A program made the translations under genes and the position numbers. Shown here piece by piece: positions 34,353 through 42,928 of a stretch of DNA of 57,259 nucleotides. The stretch is from Acidimicrobiia bacterium (GTDB taxonomy: Bacteria; Actinomycetota; Acidimicrobiia; IMCC26256; PALSA-610): NCBI GenBank assembly GCA_036271555.1, contig DATBAK010000048.1, forward strand, positions 1 to 57,259, in the 5' to 3' direction. Positions within the stretch are counted from its first letter, which is position 1. Each line of letters starts with the position of its first letter. Below the pieces are notes generated by a model. That model worked only from the letters and a program-made list of their open reading frames with translations, was not told the origin of the DNA and made no database searches.

Positions 34353-34396
34353 GTGGTACTGCGTTGTTCGGCGATACGCCGACAACGCAGTACCAC
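34353..34396. repeat. R3 palindrome, copy 2 (44 bp)
   Basis: GTGGTACTGCGTTGT / ACAACGCAGTACCAC arms enclose TCGGCG-ATA-CGCCGA. The outer 14 bases are identical to copy 1; the inner bases change on both sides so that pairing is kept. It ends 2 bp before the stop codon of the acyl-CoA ligase gene and lies 87 bp from the ABC-F start. Confidence 0.7.
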
Positions 34397-34398
34397 CG

Positions 34399-35955
34399 TC
34401 AACCGATGCGTTGGTCCCGGCCCGCCCAGGCCTGCTCGCGGAGGAGCCGCTTCAGCACCTTGCCGTTCGGATGGCGCGGCAGCTCGTCGACGATCTCCCA
34501 CGACGCCGGCACCTTGTAGTCGGCGAGCCGGTCCCGGCACCACGCGTCGAGCTGATCGTCGGAAACCGGCGCGCGCGTCTCGATCACCGCGTGCAGGCGC
34601 TCGCCGAGTCGCTCGTCGGGCACACCGAACACCGCGCAGTCGACGACGGCCGCGTGCGTGAACAGCACGTCCTCGATCTCACGCGGGTAGATGTTCACAC
34701 CGCCGCGGATCACCATGTCGCTCGCGCGATCGGTCAGGTAGAGGTAGCCGTCGGCGTCGAGATGGCCGACATCGCCGACGGTGAACGCGTCGTCGTGCCA
34801 CGCCGACGCGGTCTTGTCGTCGTCGTCGTGGTAGTGGAAGCGCGCGCCACCTGCGGGACGGATGTAGACGAGCCCCGTCTCGCCCGGCGGCAGGGCGTCG
34901 AACGAGTCCGAGAGCACGCGCACCTCGACGCCGGGCCACGGCAAGCCGACGCTTCCCGGGCGCGCGCGCCATTCGTCGGGTGAGATGCGGGTCGCGCCGC
35001 CCTCGCTCGCGCCGTAGAGCTCCCACACCTGCGCGGGCGCGAGCGCGTCCAGCACCCGCTCCTTCACCGGAACCGGACACGGCGCGCCGCCGTGCGCGAT
35101 CACGCGCAACGACGACAGGTCGAACCGCGCGCGCTCCGACGCCGGCACTTCGAGGATGCGGATGAAGTGCGCGGGCGTCATGAACGAGATCGTCACCCGC
35201 TCGCGCTCGACCAGTCGCAGCCACTCACGCGCGTCCCACGCGCCCGTCGAACCCGGTTGCAGGATCACCGAGCGCGCGCCGACGAACAACGCCGACATCA
35301 CATAGCCGCCCGGGCCTGCGTGATACGCGGGACCCGAAAGGATGTAGGTGTCGTCGGCCGTCCACCCCCAGAGCATGATCTGGCCCTGCTGCACCGCCGC
35401 CGCCTGCTTGCCGCCGGAACCGAGCGAGCCGTGGATCACGCCCTTCGGCCGGCCCGTCGTACCCGACGTGTAGAAGACGGGCGGCGCGAGCACGAGGCAC
35501 GGCGCGAGCGGCTCGGAACCCGCCGCGACCGGCGCGGCCGCAACCGCCGCTTCGTACTCGTCGGGCGCGCCGCCGACCACGAGCACGGAACAACCGCCGC
35601 GCGCGATCGCGGGCTCGAAGTCGGCGCGCAGCCGTTCGTGCGCGACGAGGACACGCGCGCCGGAGTCCTCGAGGATGTACGCGAGCTCGTCGGCCTTCAG
35701 ATGGAAGTTCACGAGCACGACCGCGCACTCGAGCTTCGCGGCGGCCGCCCACACCTCGAAGAAGGCGACGTCGTTCGGCAGCATGATCGCGATGCGCTCA
35801 CCCGCCACCACGCCCATCGTGCGCAGCACCCGCGCCAGCCGATCGGTGCGTTCGTCCAGCTCGCCGTAGGTGACGTGCCGGTCGCCGGACACGAACGCGA
35901 GCCGCTGCGGGTCGGCTGCAGCCACCCCGCTCAGCCCGGACGGAGCGTCTGCCAT
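34399..35955 (-). CDS. Acyl-CoA synthetase / AMP-dependent ligase (FadD-like)
   Basis: A 518-residue ANL-superfamily ligase that activates a carboxylic acid with ATP and CoA. Motifs: P-loop YTSGTTGRPKGVIHG (near residue 170), ELYGASEGG, hinge TDRASDMVIRGGVNIYPREI, and catalytic Lys in NGKVLKRLLRE near the C-terminus. It is probably leaderless (TAGTTT 6 nt before the ATG) and shares operator copy B with the divergent hyuBA operon. Likely substrate: a fatty or aryl/steroid acid; not determinable from sequence. Confidence 0.92.
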   Translation of the reverse strand: MADAPSGLSGVAAADPQRLAFVSGDRHVTYGELDERTDRLARVLRTMGVVAGERIAIMLPNDVAFFEVWAAAAKLECAVVLVNFHLKADELAYILEDSGARVLVAHERLRADFEPAIARGGCSVLVVGGAPDEYEAAVAAAPVAAGSEPLAPCLVLAPPVFYTSGTTGRPKGVIHGSLGSGGKQAAAVQQGQIMLWGWTADDTYILSGPAYHAGPGGYVMSALFVGARSVILQPGSTGAWDAREWLRLVERERVTISFMTPAHFIRILEVPASERARFDLSSLRVIAHGGAPCPVPVKERVLDALAPAQVWELYGASEGGATRISPDEWRARPGSVGLPWPGVEVRVLSDSFDALPPGETGLVYIRPAGGARFHYHDDDDKTASAWHDDAFTVGDVGHLDADGYLYLTDRASDMVIRGGVNIYPREIEDVLFTHAAVVDCAVFGVPDERLGERLHAVIETRAPVSDDQLDAWCRDRLADYKVPASWEIVDELPRHPNGKVLKRLLREQAWAGRDQRIG

Positions 35956-35961
35956 CGACCT

Positions 35962-35967
35962 AAACTA
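35962..35967 (-). promoter_or_regulatory. Candidate leaderless -10 box (TAGTTT)
   Basis: On the minus strand TAGTTT ends 6 nt before the ATG of the acyl-CoA ligase. Operator copy B begins at the next base, so a bound repressor would cover the promoter. Confidence 0.4.
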
Positions 35968-35983
35968 CTGACATCAGCGTCAG
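35968..35983. promoter_or_regulatory. Operator copy B (CTGAC-N6-GTCAG)
   Basis: CTGACATCAGCGTCAG has 5-bp perfect arms and matches copies A and C. It sits between the divergent acyl-CoA ligase (12 bp from its ATG) and the hyuB start (38 bp). Its position against the -10 box suggests repression. Confidence 0.6.
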
Positions 35984-36021
35984 TTTCGCGAGTGGCGCCG
36001 TTCGATCGCGAGGGGAAGCGC

Positions 36022-37848
36022 ATGACCAACGTCGACATGGTGCGACTCGCCGGCAGCCGGCAGCGGCTCAGCGAGCATCCGACCGTCGATCCGGTCACCG
36101 CGGAGGTCATCCGCGGCGGCATGGAGACCATCTGCTTCGAGATGGCGATGTATGTGTCGCGCACCGCGACGACGCCGATCCTGAACCAGAGCAACGAGCG
36201 CAACGCGACCATCCTCGACGCGCAGGGCCGGCTCGCCGCGCTGTCGGTCGGCATCCCGCAGTTCATGCTCACGTCGACGTTGCCGGTGCGCTTCGCGCTC
36301 GAGTTCCTCGGCTCGGCCGAGTTCCGCGAGGGCGACGTCTTCGTCGCCAACGACCCGTATCACGGCGGCGGCCACCTCCCCGACTACAACGTGTTCGCGC
36401 CGGTCTTCGCCGACGACGCTCACGGCAACCGGCGCATGGTGCTCATCGCGAGCATCCAGTGCCATCACGGCGACACCGGCGGCGCGGTCCCCGGCGGTTA
36501 CAACGTGACCGCGAGCGACATCTGGGGCGAGGGCGTGCGCTGGCCGGTCGTGAAGGTGATCGACCGCGGCGTCGAACGGCGCGACGTGCTGTACGCGCTG
36601 CAGGCGAACAACCGCATCCCCGACTACATCGGCGACCTGCACGCGCAGATCGGTTCCGCGCAACTCGGTGTGCAGCGGCTCACCGAGATCCTCGATCACC
36701 ACGGCACCGCGATGGTCGAGGAGTCGGTCGACTACATGATCGACTACGCGGCGAGCCGCTTCCGCGAAGAAGTGACGGAGTGGCCCGACGGCGTATACGA
36801 GGCCGACGCGTACGTCGACCACGATCCGCTCGGCAATCCCGACGTGCACCTGCACGTGAAGATCACGGTCGCCGGCGACTCGCTCACGATCGACTACTCG
36901 GGGAGCGACTCGCGTCCCGAGCTCCAGGCGTGGTCCACGTACGGCAACACGCGCGGCTACACGATCGGTCAGATCGCCTCGATGATGGATCCCGAGATCC
37001 CGAAGAACGAGGGCTTCTTCGACCAGATCAAGCTCGTCGTGCCGCAGGGTTGCGTGCTGAACCCGCCGCCGGGCCGCCCCGTGAGCGCGGGCACGCACCA
37101 CCCCGGCGCCGACGTCGGCGAGGTCATCGCGGTCGCGATGCAGCACGTGCTCCCCGACAAGGCCGTGCCCCAGACCTACAAGACGGGCATCCCCACGATC
37201 ATCGTCGGCGTCGACCCGCGCACCGGCGCGCGCTTCACCGACCACTCGGCCGAGGTGTACGCGGGCTGGTGCAACGCCGCGAAGGGCATGGACGCGTGGG
37301 GCGCGCTCAACGCGTCGTTCGGGAACCTCTGGAAGGCGACTGCGGAGATCAACGAGAGCCTGTTCCCGCACGTGCAGTGGAGCCGCGACTACCGCATCGA
37401 CTCCGGCGGCGCAGGTGAATGGCGCGGCATTCCCGGCAGTCACTACGAGAAGGAAGTGCGCGTCGACGCGACCGTGTACACGTACGTCGTCGGCATGAAG
37501 TACCCGATGCCCGGCATCTGCGGTGGCGACAACGGCGCGCCGAACGAGATGGTCATCCGCTACGGCTCCGACGATCCGTTCCGCGTGGAGCACACCGCGA
37601 ACTACGTGCCGATCAGCGCGGGTGAGCGGGTCATGTACGACTACGGCGGCGGCGGCGGTTGGGGCAACCCGCTCGATCGCGATCCGCAGGCCGTGCTCGA
37701 CGACGTGCTCGACGAGTACGTGAGCACCGAAGGCGCGCGCCGCGACTACGGCGTCGTGTTCACCGGTTCGCTCGACGACCTCTCGCTCGCGCTCGACGTC
37801 GACGGCACACATCAGCTCCGCGCAGAGATGAGAAAGTCGCGCCCGTGA
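36022..37848 (+). CDS. hyuB: Hydantoinase B / oxoprolinase family protein (HyuB-like)
   Basis: A 608-residue subunit of the hydantoinase/5-oxoprolinase/acetone-carboxylase-like superfamily. Typical segments: VTAEVIRGGMETICFEMA, RTATTPILNQSNERNATILD, FVANDPYHGGGHLPDYNVFAP, HPGADVGEVIA and DYGGGGGWGNPLDRDP. The ATG at 36022 is preceded by GAGGGGAAG. The hyuA start overlaps the stop by 4 bp. With HyuA it probably performs ATP-dependent opening of a cyclic amide or carboxylation of a ketone; which one is unknown, and a third small carboxylase subunit is not seen. Confidence 0.9.
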   Translation: MTNVDMVRLAGSRQRLSEHPTVDPVTAEVIRGGMETICFEMAMYVSRTATTPILNQSNERNATILDAQGRLAALSVGIPQFMLTSTLPVRFALEFLGSAEFREGDVFVANDPYHGGGHLPDYNVFAPVFADDAHGNRRMVLIASIQCHHGDTGGAVPGGYNVTASDIWGEGVRWPVVKVIDRGVERRDVLYALQANNRIPDYIGDLHAQIGSAQLGVQRLTEILDHHGTAMVEESVDYMIDYAASRFREEVTEWPDGVYEADAYVDHDPLGNPDVHLHVKITVAGDSLTIDYSGSDSRPELQAWSTYGNTRGYTIGQIASMMDPEIPKNEGFFDQIKLVVPQGCVLNPPPGRPVSAGTHHPGADVGEVIAVAMQHVLPDKAVPQTYKTGIPTIIVGVDPRTGARFTDHSAEVYAGWCNAAKGMDAWGALNASFGNLWKATAEINESLFPHVQWSRDYRIDSGGAGEWRGIPGSHYEKEVRVDATVYTYVVGMKYPMPGICGGDNGAPNEMVIRYGSDDPFRVEHTANYVPISAGERVMYDYGGGGGWGNPLDRDPQAVLDDVLDEYVSTEGARRDYGVVFTGSLDDLSLALDVDGTHQLRAEMRKSRP

Positions 37849-39911
37849 CCGGTTACCGCGTCGGAGTGGATGTGGGCGGCACGTTCACCGACATCATCTG
37901 CGTCACACCCGAGGGCGAGATCGTCCTCGACAAGACGCCCACCACGCTCGACGACCAGTCGACGGGGGTGATGAACGGGCTCGAGCAGCTGAGCGAGCGT
38001 TTCGGCATCTCGCTCACCGATCTCTGCGGCCGACTCGACATCCTCGTGCACGGCACCACCACCGCCGACAACACGATGATCGAGATGAACGGTGCGGCGA
38101 CCGGTCTGCTCGTCACCGAGGGTCATCGCGACGAGATCGAGATGCGCCGCTGCCACAAGGAGGAGATCTGGGATCCCTCCGCGGCGGGACCGCTGCCGAT
38201 CGCGCGCCGGCGGGCGCGCATCCCGATCCCCGAGCGCGTCGACTTCGAGGGCGGTGTGCTCAAGCCGCTCGACGAGGACGCGGTGCGGCGCGGGGTGCAG
38301 CGGCTCAAGGCGCTCGGCGTCCGTTCGATCGCGGTGATGTACCTCTTCTCGTTCGTCAATCCCGCGCACGAGCGCCGGACGCGCGAGATCGTGCTCGAAG
38401 AGTTCCCCGACGTCGAGCACATCTCGCTCTCGCACGAGGTGATGCCGCGCGGCCCCGAGTTCGAGCGCGTGTCGACGACGCTCGTGAACGCGTACGTCGC
38501 GCCGCGCATCGCGAGCTACGTCGACCGGCTCGAGGACAAGCTGCGGCGCGGCGGCTACGCGGGTCCGCTGCTGATCATGCAGTCGACGGGTGGCGTCATG
38601 CCCCCCGACTACGTGTCGCGGCGCGCGGTCTCGCTGCTCGCGTCGGGTCCGACCGGCGGCGTGATGGGCGCGACGGTTGCGGCCGAGCAGGCCGGCATCG
38701 ACAAGTTCGTCGCCGTCGACATGGGCGGCACCAGCTTCGACCTCTGCCTCGTGCGCGACGGCCGGCCCGAGATCAAGACCGACTGGAACTGGCGCTACCG
38801 CTACTACATCGGGCTCCCCATGGTCGACGTGCAGAGCGTCGGCGCGGGCGGCGGCTCGATCGCGCGTGTGCGCCAGGGCGCGCTGCTCGTCGGCCCCGAA
38901 TCGGCGGGCTCGAAGCCGGGTCCCGTTTGCTACAGCCGCGGCGGCACGCAACCGACCGTGACCGACGCCGACGCGGTGCTCGGCTACCTGCCGGCCGACG
39001 GGTTCGCGGCCGGGCGCATGCACCTCGACGTCGAGGCGGCGCGCGACGCGATCCGGCGCGAGGTCGCCGACCCGCTCGGCGTCGACGTCGTCGAGGCCGC
39101 GTGGGGCATCGAGCGCATCGTGAACTCGAACATGGCGAACGCGACGCGCAAGGTGCTCGCGGGTCACGGGGCCGATCCGCGTGAGCTCGCGCTGATCGCG
39201 TACGGCGGTAACGGCGCGGTGCACGCGTGGGCGATCGCGGCCGAGCTCGGCATCGACCGCATCGTCGTGCCGAAGGCGGCGCCCGCGTTCTCGGCGCTCG
39301 GCGTGCTCGTGGCCGACTACGTCGTCGACGTCGTGCGCGCGTACGTCACTCCCCTGTCGCAGGTCGACCTCTCGCGGTTGCGCACGCTGATGTCCGAGGT
39401 TCTCGACGAGACCCGCAAGGAGCTCGAGCCGACGGGCCTCGCCGACGACGGCATCGAGCGCGCGCTGTACGCGCAGATGTGTTATCCGGGCCAGAACTTC
39501 GACATGAGCGTGCCCGTGCCCGAGGGTCCCGAGCTCGACGAGCCCGGTCTGCTCGACCTCGCCGAGCGCTTCCACGACCAGCACCAGACCGAGCGTGGCT
39601 TCTGCTTCCGTAACCAGCAGCCGCTGCTGCGCGGCGTCCGGCTCGTCGCGCGCGGTCGCACGCCGAAGCCGGAGCGGCTCGCGCAGGCGAGCGCTTCACA
39701 GGCCGCCGACGGCGCGGTGAAGGGCACGCGGCCCGCGTACTTCGGCACCGACTTCGTCGACACGCCGGTGCACGACGGGCCTGCGCTCGCACCGGGCAGC
39801 GAGGTCCGCGGGCCGGCGCTGATCGAGGAGCCGTTCACCGTCGTCGTGGTCCCCCCGGGTTCGACGGCGCGGCTCGACGACCTCGGCAACTACGTGCTGC
39901 GCGTCGATTGA
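37845..39911 (+). CDS. hyuA: Hydantoinase A / oxoprolinase family protein (HyuA-like)
   Basis: A 688-residue ATP-binding subunit with the actin-like ASKHA fold: N-terminal VGVDVGGTFTDIICV (phosphate 1), VHGTTTADNTMIEMNGA, and the middle VAVDMGGTSFDLCLVRDGRP (phosphate 2). Central LLIMQSTGGVMPP and C-terminal GNGAVHAWAIAAELG are family marks. GTG start overlaps the hyuB stop (GTGA). Length is normal for the family. Confidence 0.92.
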   Translation: MTGYRVGVDVGGTFTDIICVTPEGEIVLDKTPTTLDDQSTGVMNGLEQLSERFGISLTDLCGRLDILVHGTTTADNTMIEMNGAATGLLVTEGHRDEIEMRRCHKEEIWDPSAAGPLPIARRRARIPIPERVDFEGGVLKPLDEDAVRRGVQRLKALGVRSIAVMYLFSFVNPAHERRTREIVLEEFPDVEHISLSHEVMPRGPEFERVSTTLVNAYVAPRIASYVDRLEDKLRRGGYAGPLLIMQSTGGVMPPDYVSRRAVSLLASGPTGGVMGATVAAEQAGIDKFVAVDMGGTSFDLCLVRDGRPEIKTDWNWRYRYYIGLPMVDVQSVGAGGGSIARVRQGALLVGPESAGSKPGPVCYSRGGTQPTVTDADAVLGYLPADGFAAGRMHLDVEAARDAIRREVADPLGVDVVEAAWGIERIVNSNMANATRKVLAGHGADPRELALIAYGGNGAVHAWAIAAELGIDRIVVPKAAPAFSALGVLVADYVVDVVRAYVTPLSQVDLSRLRTLMSEVLDETRKELEPTGLADDGIERALYAQMCYPGQNFDMSVPVPEGPELDEPGLLDLAERFHDQHQTERGFCFRNQQPLLRGVRLVARGRTPKPERLAQASASQAADGAVKGTRPAYFGTDFVDTPVHDGPALAPGSEVRGPALIEEPFTVVVVPPGSTARLDDLGNYVLRVD

Positions 39912-39949
39912 CTCGGTAGTGTCGGCAACTCGACGGCGAGGGGGGCAGC

Positions 39950-40447
39950 GTGGGCAATCCGCTGATCAGTCATCAGATCGTCCGCGACCGGGTGCGCGCG
40001 CTGGAGCTCGATGCGGCGAACCGCCGGCAGGCCACCACGGCACTGCCCGAGATTCTCGGCGCGGCGCGCATCTTCAGCGCCTGCGGCAAGAAGGAGCTGC
40101 GCGCGATCGCCAAGGCGGCCCGGATCGGCGTGGTGCCCAAGAACTCGACGATCATGACCGAAGGCGACGAGGGCGACACGATGTACGTGCTCCTCGTCGG
40201 TTCGGCCCGGGTCTCGCGCAACGGTCGGAAGCTCGCGACGCTCGGACCGGGCGACGCGGTGGGCGAGCTCGCGTTGCTGAGCAAGGGGCCGCGCTCGGCG
40301 ACCGTCGTCGCGCAGTCCGACCTCGAGGTCGCGATCATCAGCCGGCGCGCCTTCTCGAAACTGCTCGCGGACGCGCCCGGTTTCTCCCGCAAGTTGCTCG
40401 AGTCGCTCGCGAACGTCATCCGCGACCTCGACAAAAAGGTCGTCTGA
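39950..40447 (+). CDS. Cyclic nucleotide-binding domain protein (no HTH)
   Basis: A 165-residue protein made of a short helical N-terminus and one cNMP-binding domain. The phosphate-binding cassette is GDAVGELALLSKGPRSATVVA (within residues ~103-123), with the expected Glu and Arg. There is no DNA-binding domain, so it may sense cAMP/cGMP or be a regulatory subunit-like protein. GTG start with GAGGGGGG upstream, 38 bp after hyuA; co-transcription likely. R1 copy 4 follows its stop. Confidence 0.85.
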   Translation: MGNPLISHQIVRDRVRALELDAANRRQATTALPEILGAARIFSACGKKELRAIAKAARIGVVPKNSTIMTEGDEGDTMYVLLVGSARVSRNGRKLATLGPGDAVGELALLSKGPRSATVVAQSDLEVAIISRRAFSKLLADAPGFSRKLLESLANVIRDLDKKVV

Positions 40448-40455
40448 ACGATGCT

Positions 40456-40549
40456 TTCCGGTCGCGCTCGCTGCACTCGCCGCTGCTGACGCCTCAGCCA
40501 TCCCGTTGGGTCGCGCCGCTCGCTGCGGTCGCGCGCTGATGCCGGAACG
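40456..40549 (+). repeat. R1 dispersed repeat, copy 4 (5' half conserved)
   Basis: It starts TTCCGGTCGCGCTCGCTGCA and keeps CTGACGCCTCAG. The right half differs and has its own inverted word (GGTCGCGCCGCTCGCTGCGG). It fills most of the 114-bp gap between the cNMP protein and the small dehydrogenase subunit. Confidence 0.5.
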
Positions 40550-40561
40550 CGCCGCAGCACG

Positions 40562-41131
40562 GTGAGCGACCACGTCCATCTCTCCGCGGCCGACGCCGAG
40601 GTGCTGCGCGCTGCGGTCGACCGCCTCGTGCCGCCGTACGGATCGCATCCGGGTGCGGCCGCGCTCGGCGCCGTCGACTACATCGACGGGCTGCTCGGAG
40701 CGTTCACGTTCGACCCGCCGCGCATCTTCGCGGGCGGACCCTTCTCGGGTCGCAAGGGCGGCGACGCGTCGTTCGCCGACTTCATCGCGTTGAGCCCGCT
40801 CGAGGAGCTGACCTGGCGAACGCGAATCGAGGGTTCGCAGGGGCGTCCCGAACGCGAGTTCAACGGCCCCGTCGTCGGCTGGCAGGAGGCGTACCGCAAC
40901 GGCATCGACGCGCTCGGCGACGACTTCGTGCGCGTCGACGCCGACGAGCAGGACGCCCGACTCGCGGCGGCCGAGGTGTTCGGCGCGCTGCTCTACGGCC
41001 ACGTCTGCGAGGCCTGCTACGGGGCGCCCGAGTACGGCGGCAACCGCGACCAGCGCGGCTGGGACGCGATCGGCTTCGCGGGCGACGCACAACCGCGCGG
41101 CTATACCGACGACGAGGTCTCCAGCCGATGA
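40562..41131 (+). CDS. Gluconate 2-dehydrogenase subunit 3 family protein
   Basis: A 189-residue helical protein (AADAEVLRAAVDRLVPP ... GALLYGHVCEACYGAPEYGGN) of the family that accompanies FAD/GMC dehydrogenases as a small subunit. Members often carry a Tat signal; here none is visible, so the partner may be cytoplasmic. GTG start. The next gene, a GMC oxidoreductase, begins 97 bp later and is the natural partner. Confidence 0.82.
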   Translation: MSDHVHLSAADAEVLRAAVDRLVPPYGSHPGAAALGAVDYIDGLLGAFTFDPPRIFAGGPFSGRKGGDASFADFIALSPLEELTWRTRIEGSQGRPEREFNGPVVGWQEAYRNGIDALGDDFVRVDADEQDARLAAAEVFGALLYGHVCEACYGAPEYGGNRDQRGWDAIGFAGDAQPRGYTDDEVSSR

Positions 41132-41138
41132 TCGAGAC

Positions 41139-41210
41139 ATGCCGAGCGTGCGAGCGGCGAGCGGAGCGAGCAAGCGACCGCATGCGCTCCCATCCCGCGC
41201 CATGGAGGGC
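41139..41210 (+). repeat. R1-related GC-rich words upstream of the GMC gene
   Basis: GCGAGCGGCGAGCGGAGCGAGC and the 14-mer GCTCCCATCCCGCG (within 41184-41199) occur here. The same 14-mer and a related GAGCGGCGAGCGG word occur at 47510-47538. These could be rearranged R1 fragments. They make the GMC start codon ambiguous. Confidence 0.35.
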
Positions 41211-41228
41211 GAGCTTGCGAGCCCGACC

Positions 41229-42923
41229 ATGGTGAACGACTGCGACGCGGTGATCGTCGGTTCCGGGCCCGCGGGCGCGACGAGCGCCGACGTGCTCACC
41301 GAGGCCGGTTGGTCGGTGGTCGTGCTCGAGAAAGGCCCGAACCACCTGCTCGACCTCGAAGCACCCTTCGCGCTGAACGGCCATCTGTCGAACGACGAGA
41401 TCAAGTTCTCGCGCCGCGACTTCCTCGGTCCCGACCCGCTCGTCGAGCCGCGCACGTTCCGTCACGCCGAATCCGAAGGCGAGCGCACCCACACCGGCAG
41501 CGTGAACAACATGCCGACCGGCGTCGGCGGCGCGGGCTTCCACGCCGACGCGAAGCTGCCGCGCTTTCGCGAGGTCGACTTCCACGCGCGTTCCGAGCTC
41601 GGTCCCATCGAAGGCAGCGACGTCGTCGACTGGCCCTTCGAGTACGACGAGCTCGAGCCGTACTACGACGCGGCCGAGAAGCTGGTCGGTGTCGCGGGTG
41701 ACGCCAATGGCAATCCGTTCGCGTCGTGGCGCGCGAACCCCTACCCGATGCCGCCCGGGCCCGACATGTACGGCGCGATCCTCACGAGCGCAGCGGCGAC
41801 GGAGCTCGGCTACCACCCGTACCGCGCGCCGACGGGCGTCAACAGCGTCGAGTACGACGGCCGGCCCGCGTGCAACAACTGCGGGTTCTGCGGCGGCTAC
41901 GGCTGCCCGATCGACGCGAAGGGCGATCCGGTCGCGCCGCTGCGGCGCGCGCTGCGCACCGGTCGCTGCGAGATCCGGCCCGAGAGCTACGTGAGCGACA
42001 TCGTCCTCGACCCGAGCGGCAAGCAGACGCGCGGCGTGCGCTATCTCGACGCCGCGGGCGATCTGCACGAGGTTCGTGCACGCTTCGTGATCCTCGCGTG
42101 CGGCGCGTTCGAAACACCGCGGCTGCTGCTGCGCACGGGCGTCGGCAACTCGTCCGATCTCGTCGGCCGGTACCTCATGTACCACTTCCAGACGTTCGCG
42201 ATCGGCTCGTTCGACCACTCGTTGCACGGGCACCGCGGTCGCGCCGTCACGCACATCCACGACGACCACATGATCCCGGACGCCGAGAGCCTCGCGTACG
42301 CGAAGGATCACGGACTCCCCTACTTCCGCGGCGGCCTCACCGAGCACGGTGGCGGCGGCAGCCCCGTGATGGAGGGCACGTTCCTGCCGACCGGGATCGC
42401 GCACACGCGCGGCATGATCGAATCGATGATGCGCGACAAGATCTGGGCGTTCACCGTGCAGGGCGAGGACGTTCCACAGCTCACGAACCGCGTCGATCTC
42501 GATCCGAACGTGCGCGACTACCGCGGCTTTCCCGCCGGACGCGCGACGTACCAGCCGCACCGCCACGAGCTGGTTGCTTCGAAGTACTACGGGCCGAAGC
42601 TCACCGAGATCATGAAGCGGGCCGGCGCGCGCGTCACGTTCACGGCGACGTCGCCGCCGCTCCCCGGATCGCGCGGCAGCGAGCTCCGACCCACGCCGGA
42701 GTCGAAGCACGTCATGGGCACGTGCCGTATGGGAACCGATCCCCGCACGAGCGTCGTCGATCCGTGGCACCGGTTCCACGACGTCGAGAACCTGCTCTGC
42801 ACCGACTCCTCGGTGTTCCCGACGTCGACCGGCTACGGGCCCACGCTCACCATCGTCACCCTCGCGATCCGCGCCTGCCGCGCGCTGGCGGGCATGCCGC
42901 CGTTGACGTCGACCCGATCGTGA
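41229..42923 (+). CDS. GMC-family FAD oxidoreductase
   Basis: A 564-residue flavin dehydrogenase (cholesterol-oxidase/choline-dehydrogenase superfamily). N-terminal dinucleotide fold DAVIVGSGPAGATSADVL with Glu in VVVLEKGPNH; glycine-rich SVNNMPTGVGGAGFHADAKL; C-terminal active-site zone KHVMGTCRMGTDPRTSVVDP and SVFPTSTGYGPTLTIVTLAI. Four Cys in ACNNCGFCGGYGCP are unusual and could hold a metal or disulfide. ATG at 41229 gives the standard N-terminus; an upstream ATG at 41139 would add repeat-derived sequence. Confidence 0.88.
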   Translation: MVNDCDAVIVGSGPAGATSADVLTEAGWSVVVLEKGPNHLLDLEAPFALNGHLSNDEIKFSRRDFLGPDPLVEPRTFRHAESEGERTHTGSVNNMPTGVGGAGFHADAKLPRFREVDFHARSELGPIEGSDVVDWPFEYDELEPYYDAAEKLVGVAGDANGNPFASWRANPYPMPPGPDMYGAILTSAAATELGYHPYRAPTGVNSVEYDGRPACNNCGFCGGYGCPIDAKGDPVAPLRRALRTGRCEIRPESYVSDIVLDPSGKQTRGVRYLDAAGDLHEVRARFVILACGAFETPRLLLRTGVGNSSDLVGRYLMYHFQTFAIGSFDHSLHGHRGRAVTHIHDDHMIPDAESLAYAKDHGLPYFRGGLTEHGGGGSPVMEGTFLPTGIAHTRGMIESMMRDKIWAFTVQGEDVPQLTNRVDLDPNVRDYRGFPAGRATYQPHRHELVASKYYGPKLTEIMKRAGARVTFTATSPPLPGSRGSELRPTPESKHVMGTCRMGTDPRTSVVDPWHRFHDVENLLCTDSSVFPTSTGYGPTLTIVTLAIRACRALAGMPPLTSTRS

Positions 42924-42928
42924 CCCGG

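Noticed and set aside
41139-41228. N-terminal extension of the GMC enzyme from ATG 41139
   Set aside because: The added 30 residues come from R1-like repeat words; the FAD-binding motif fits a start at 41229.
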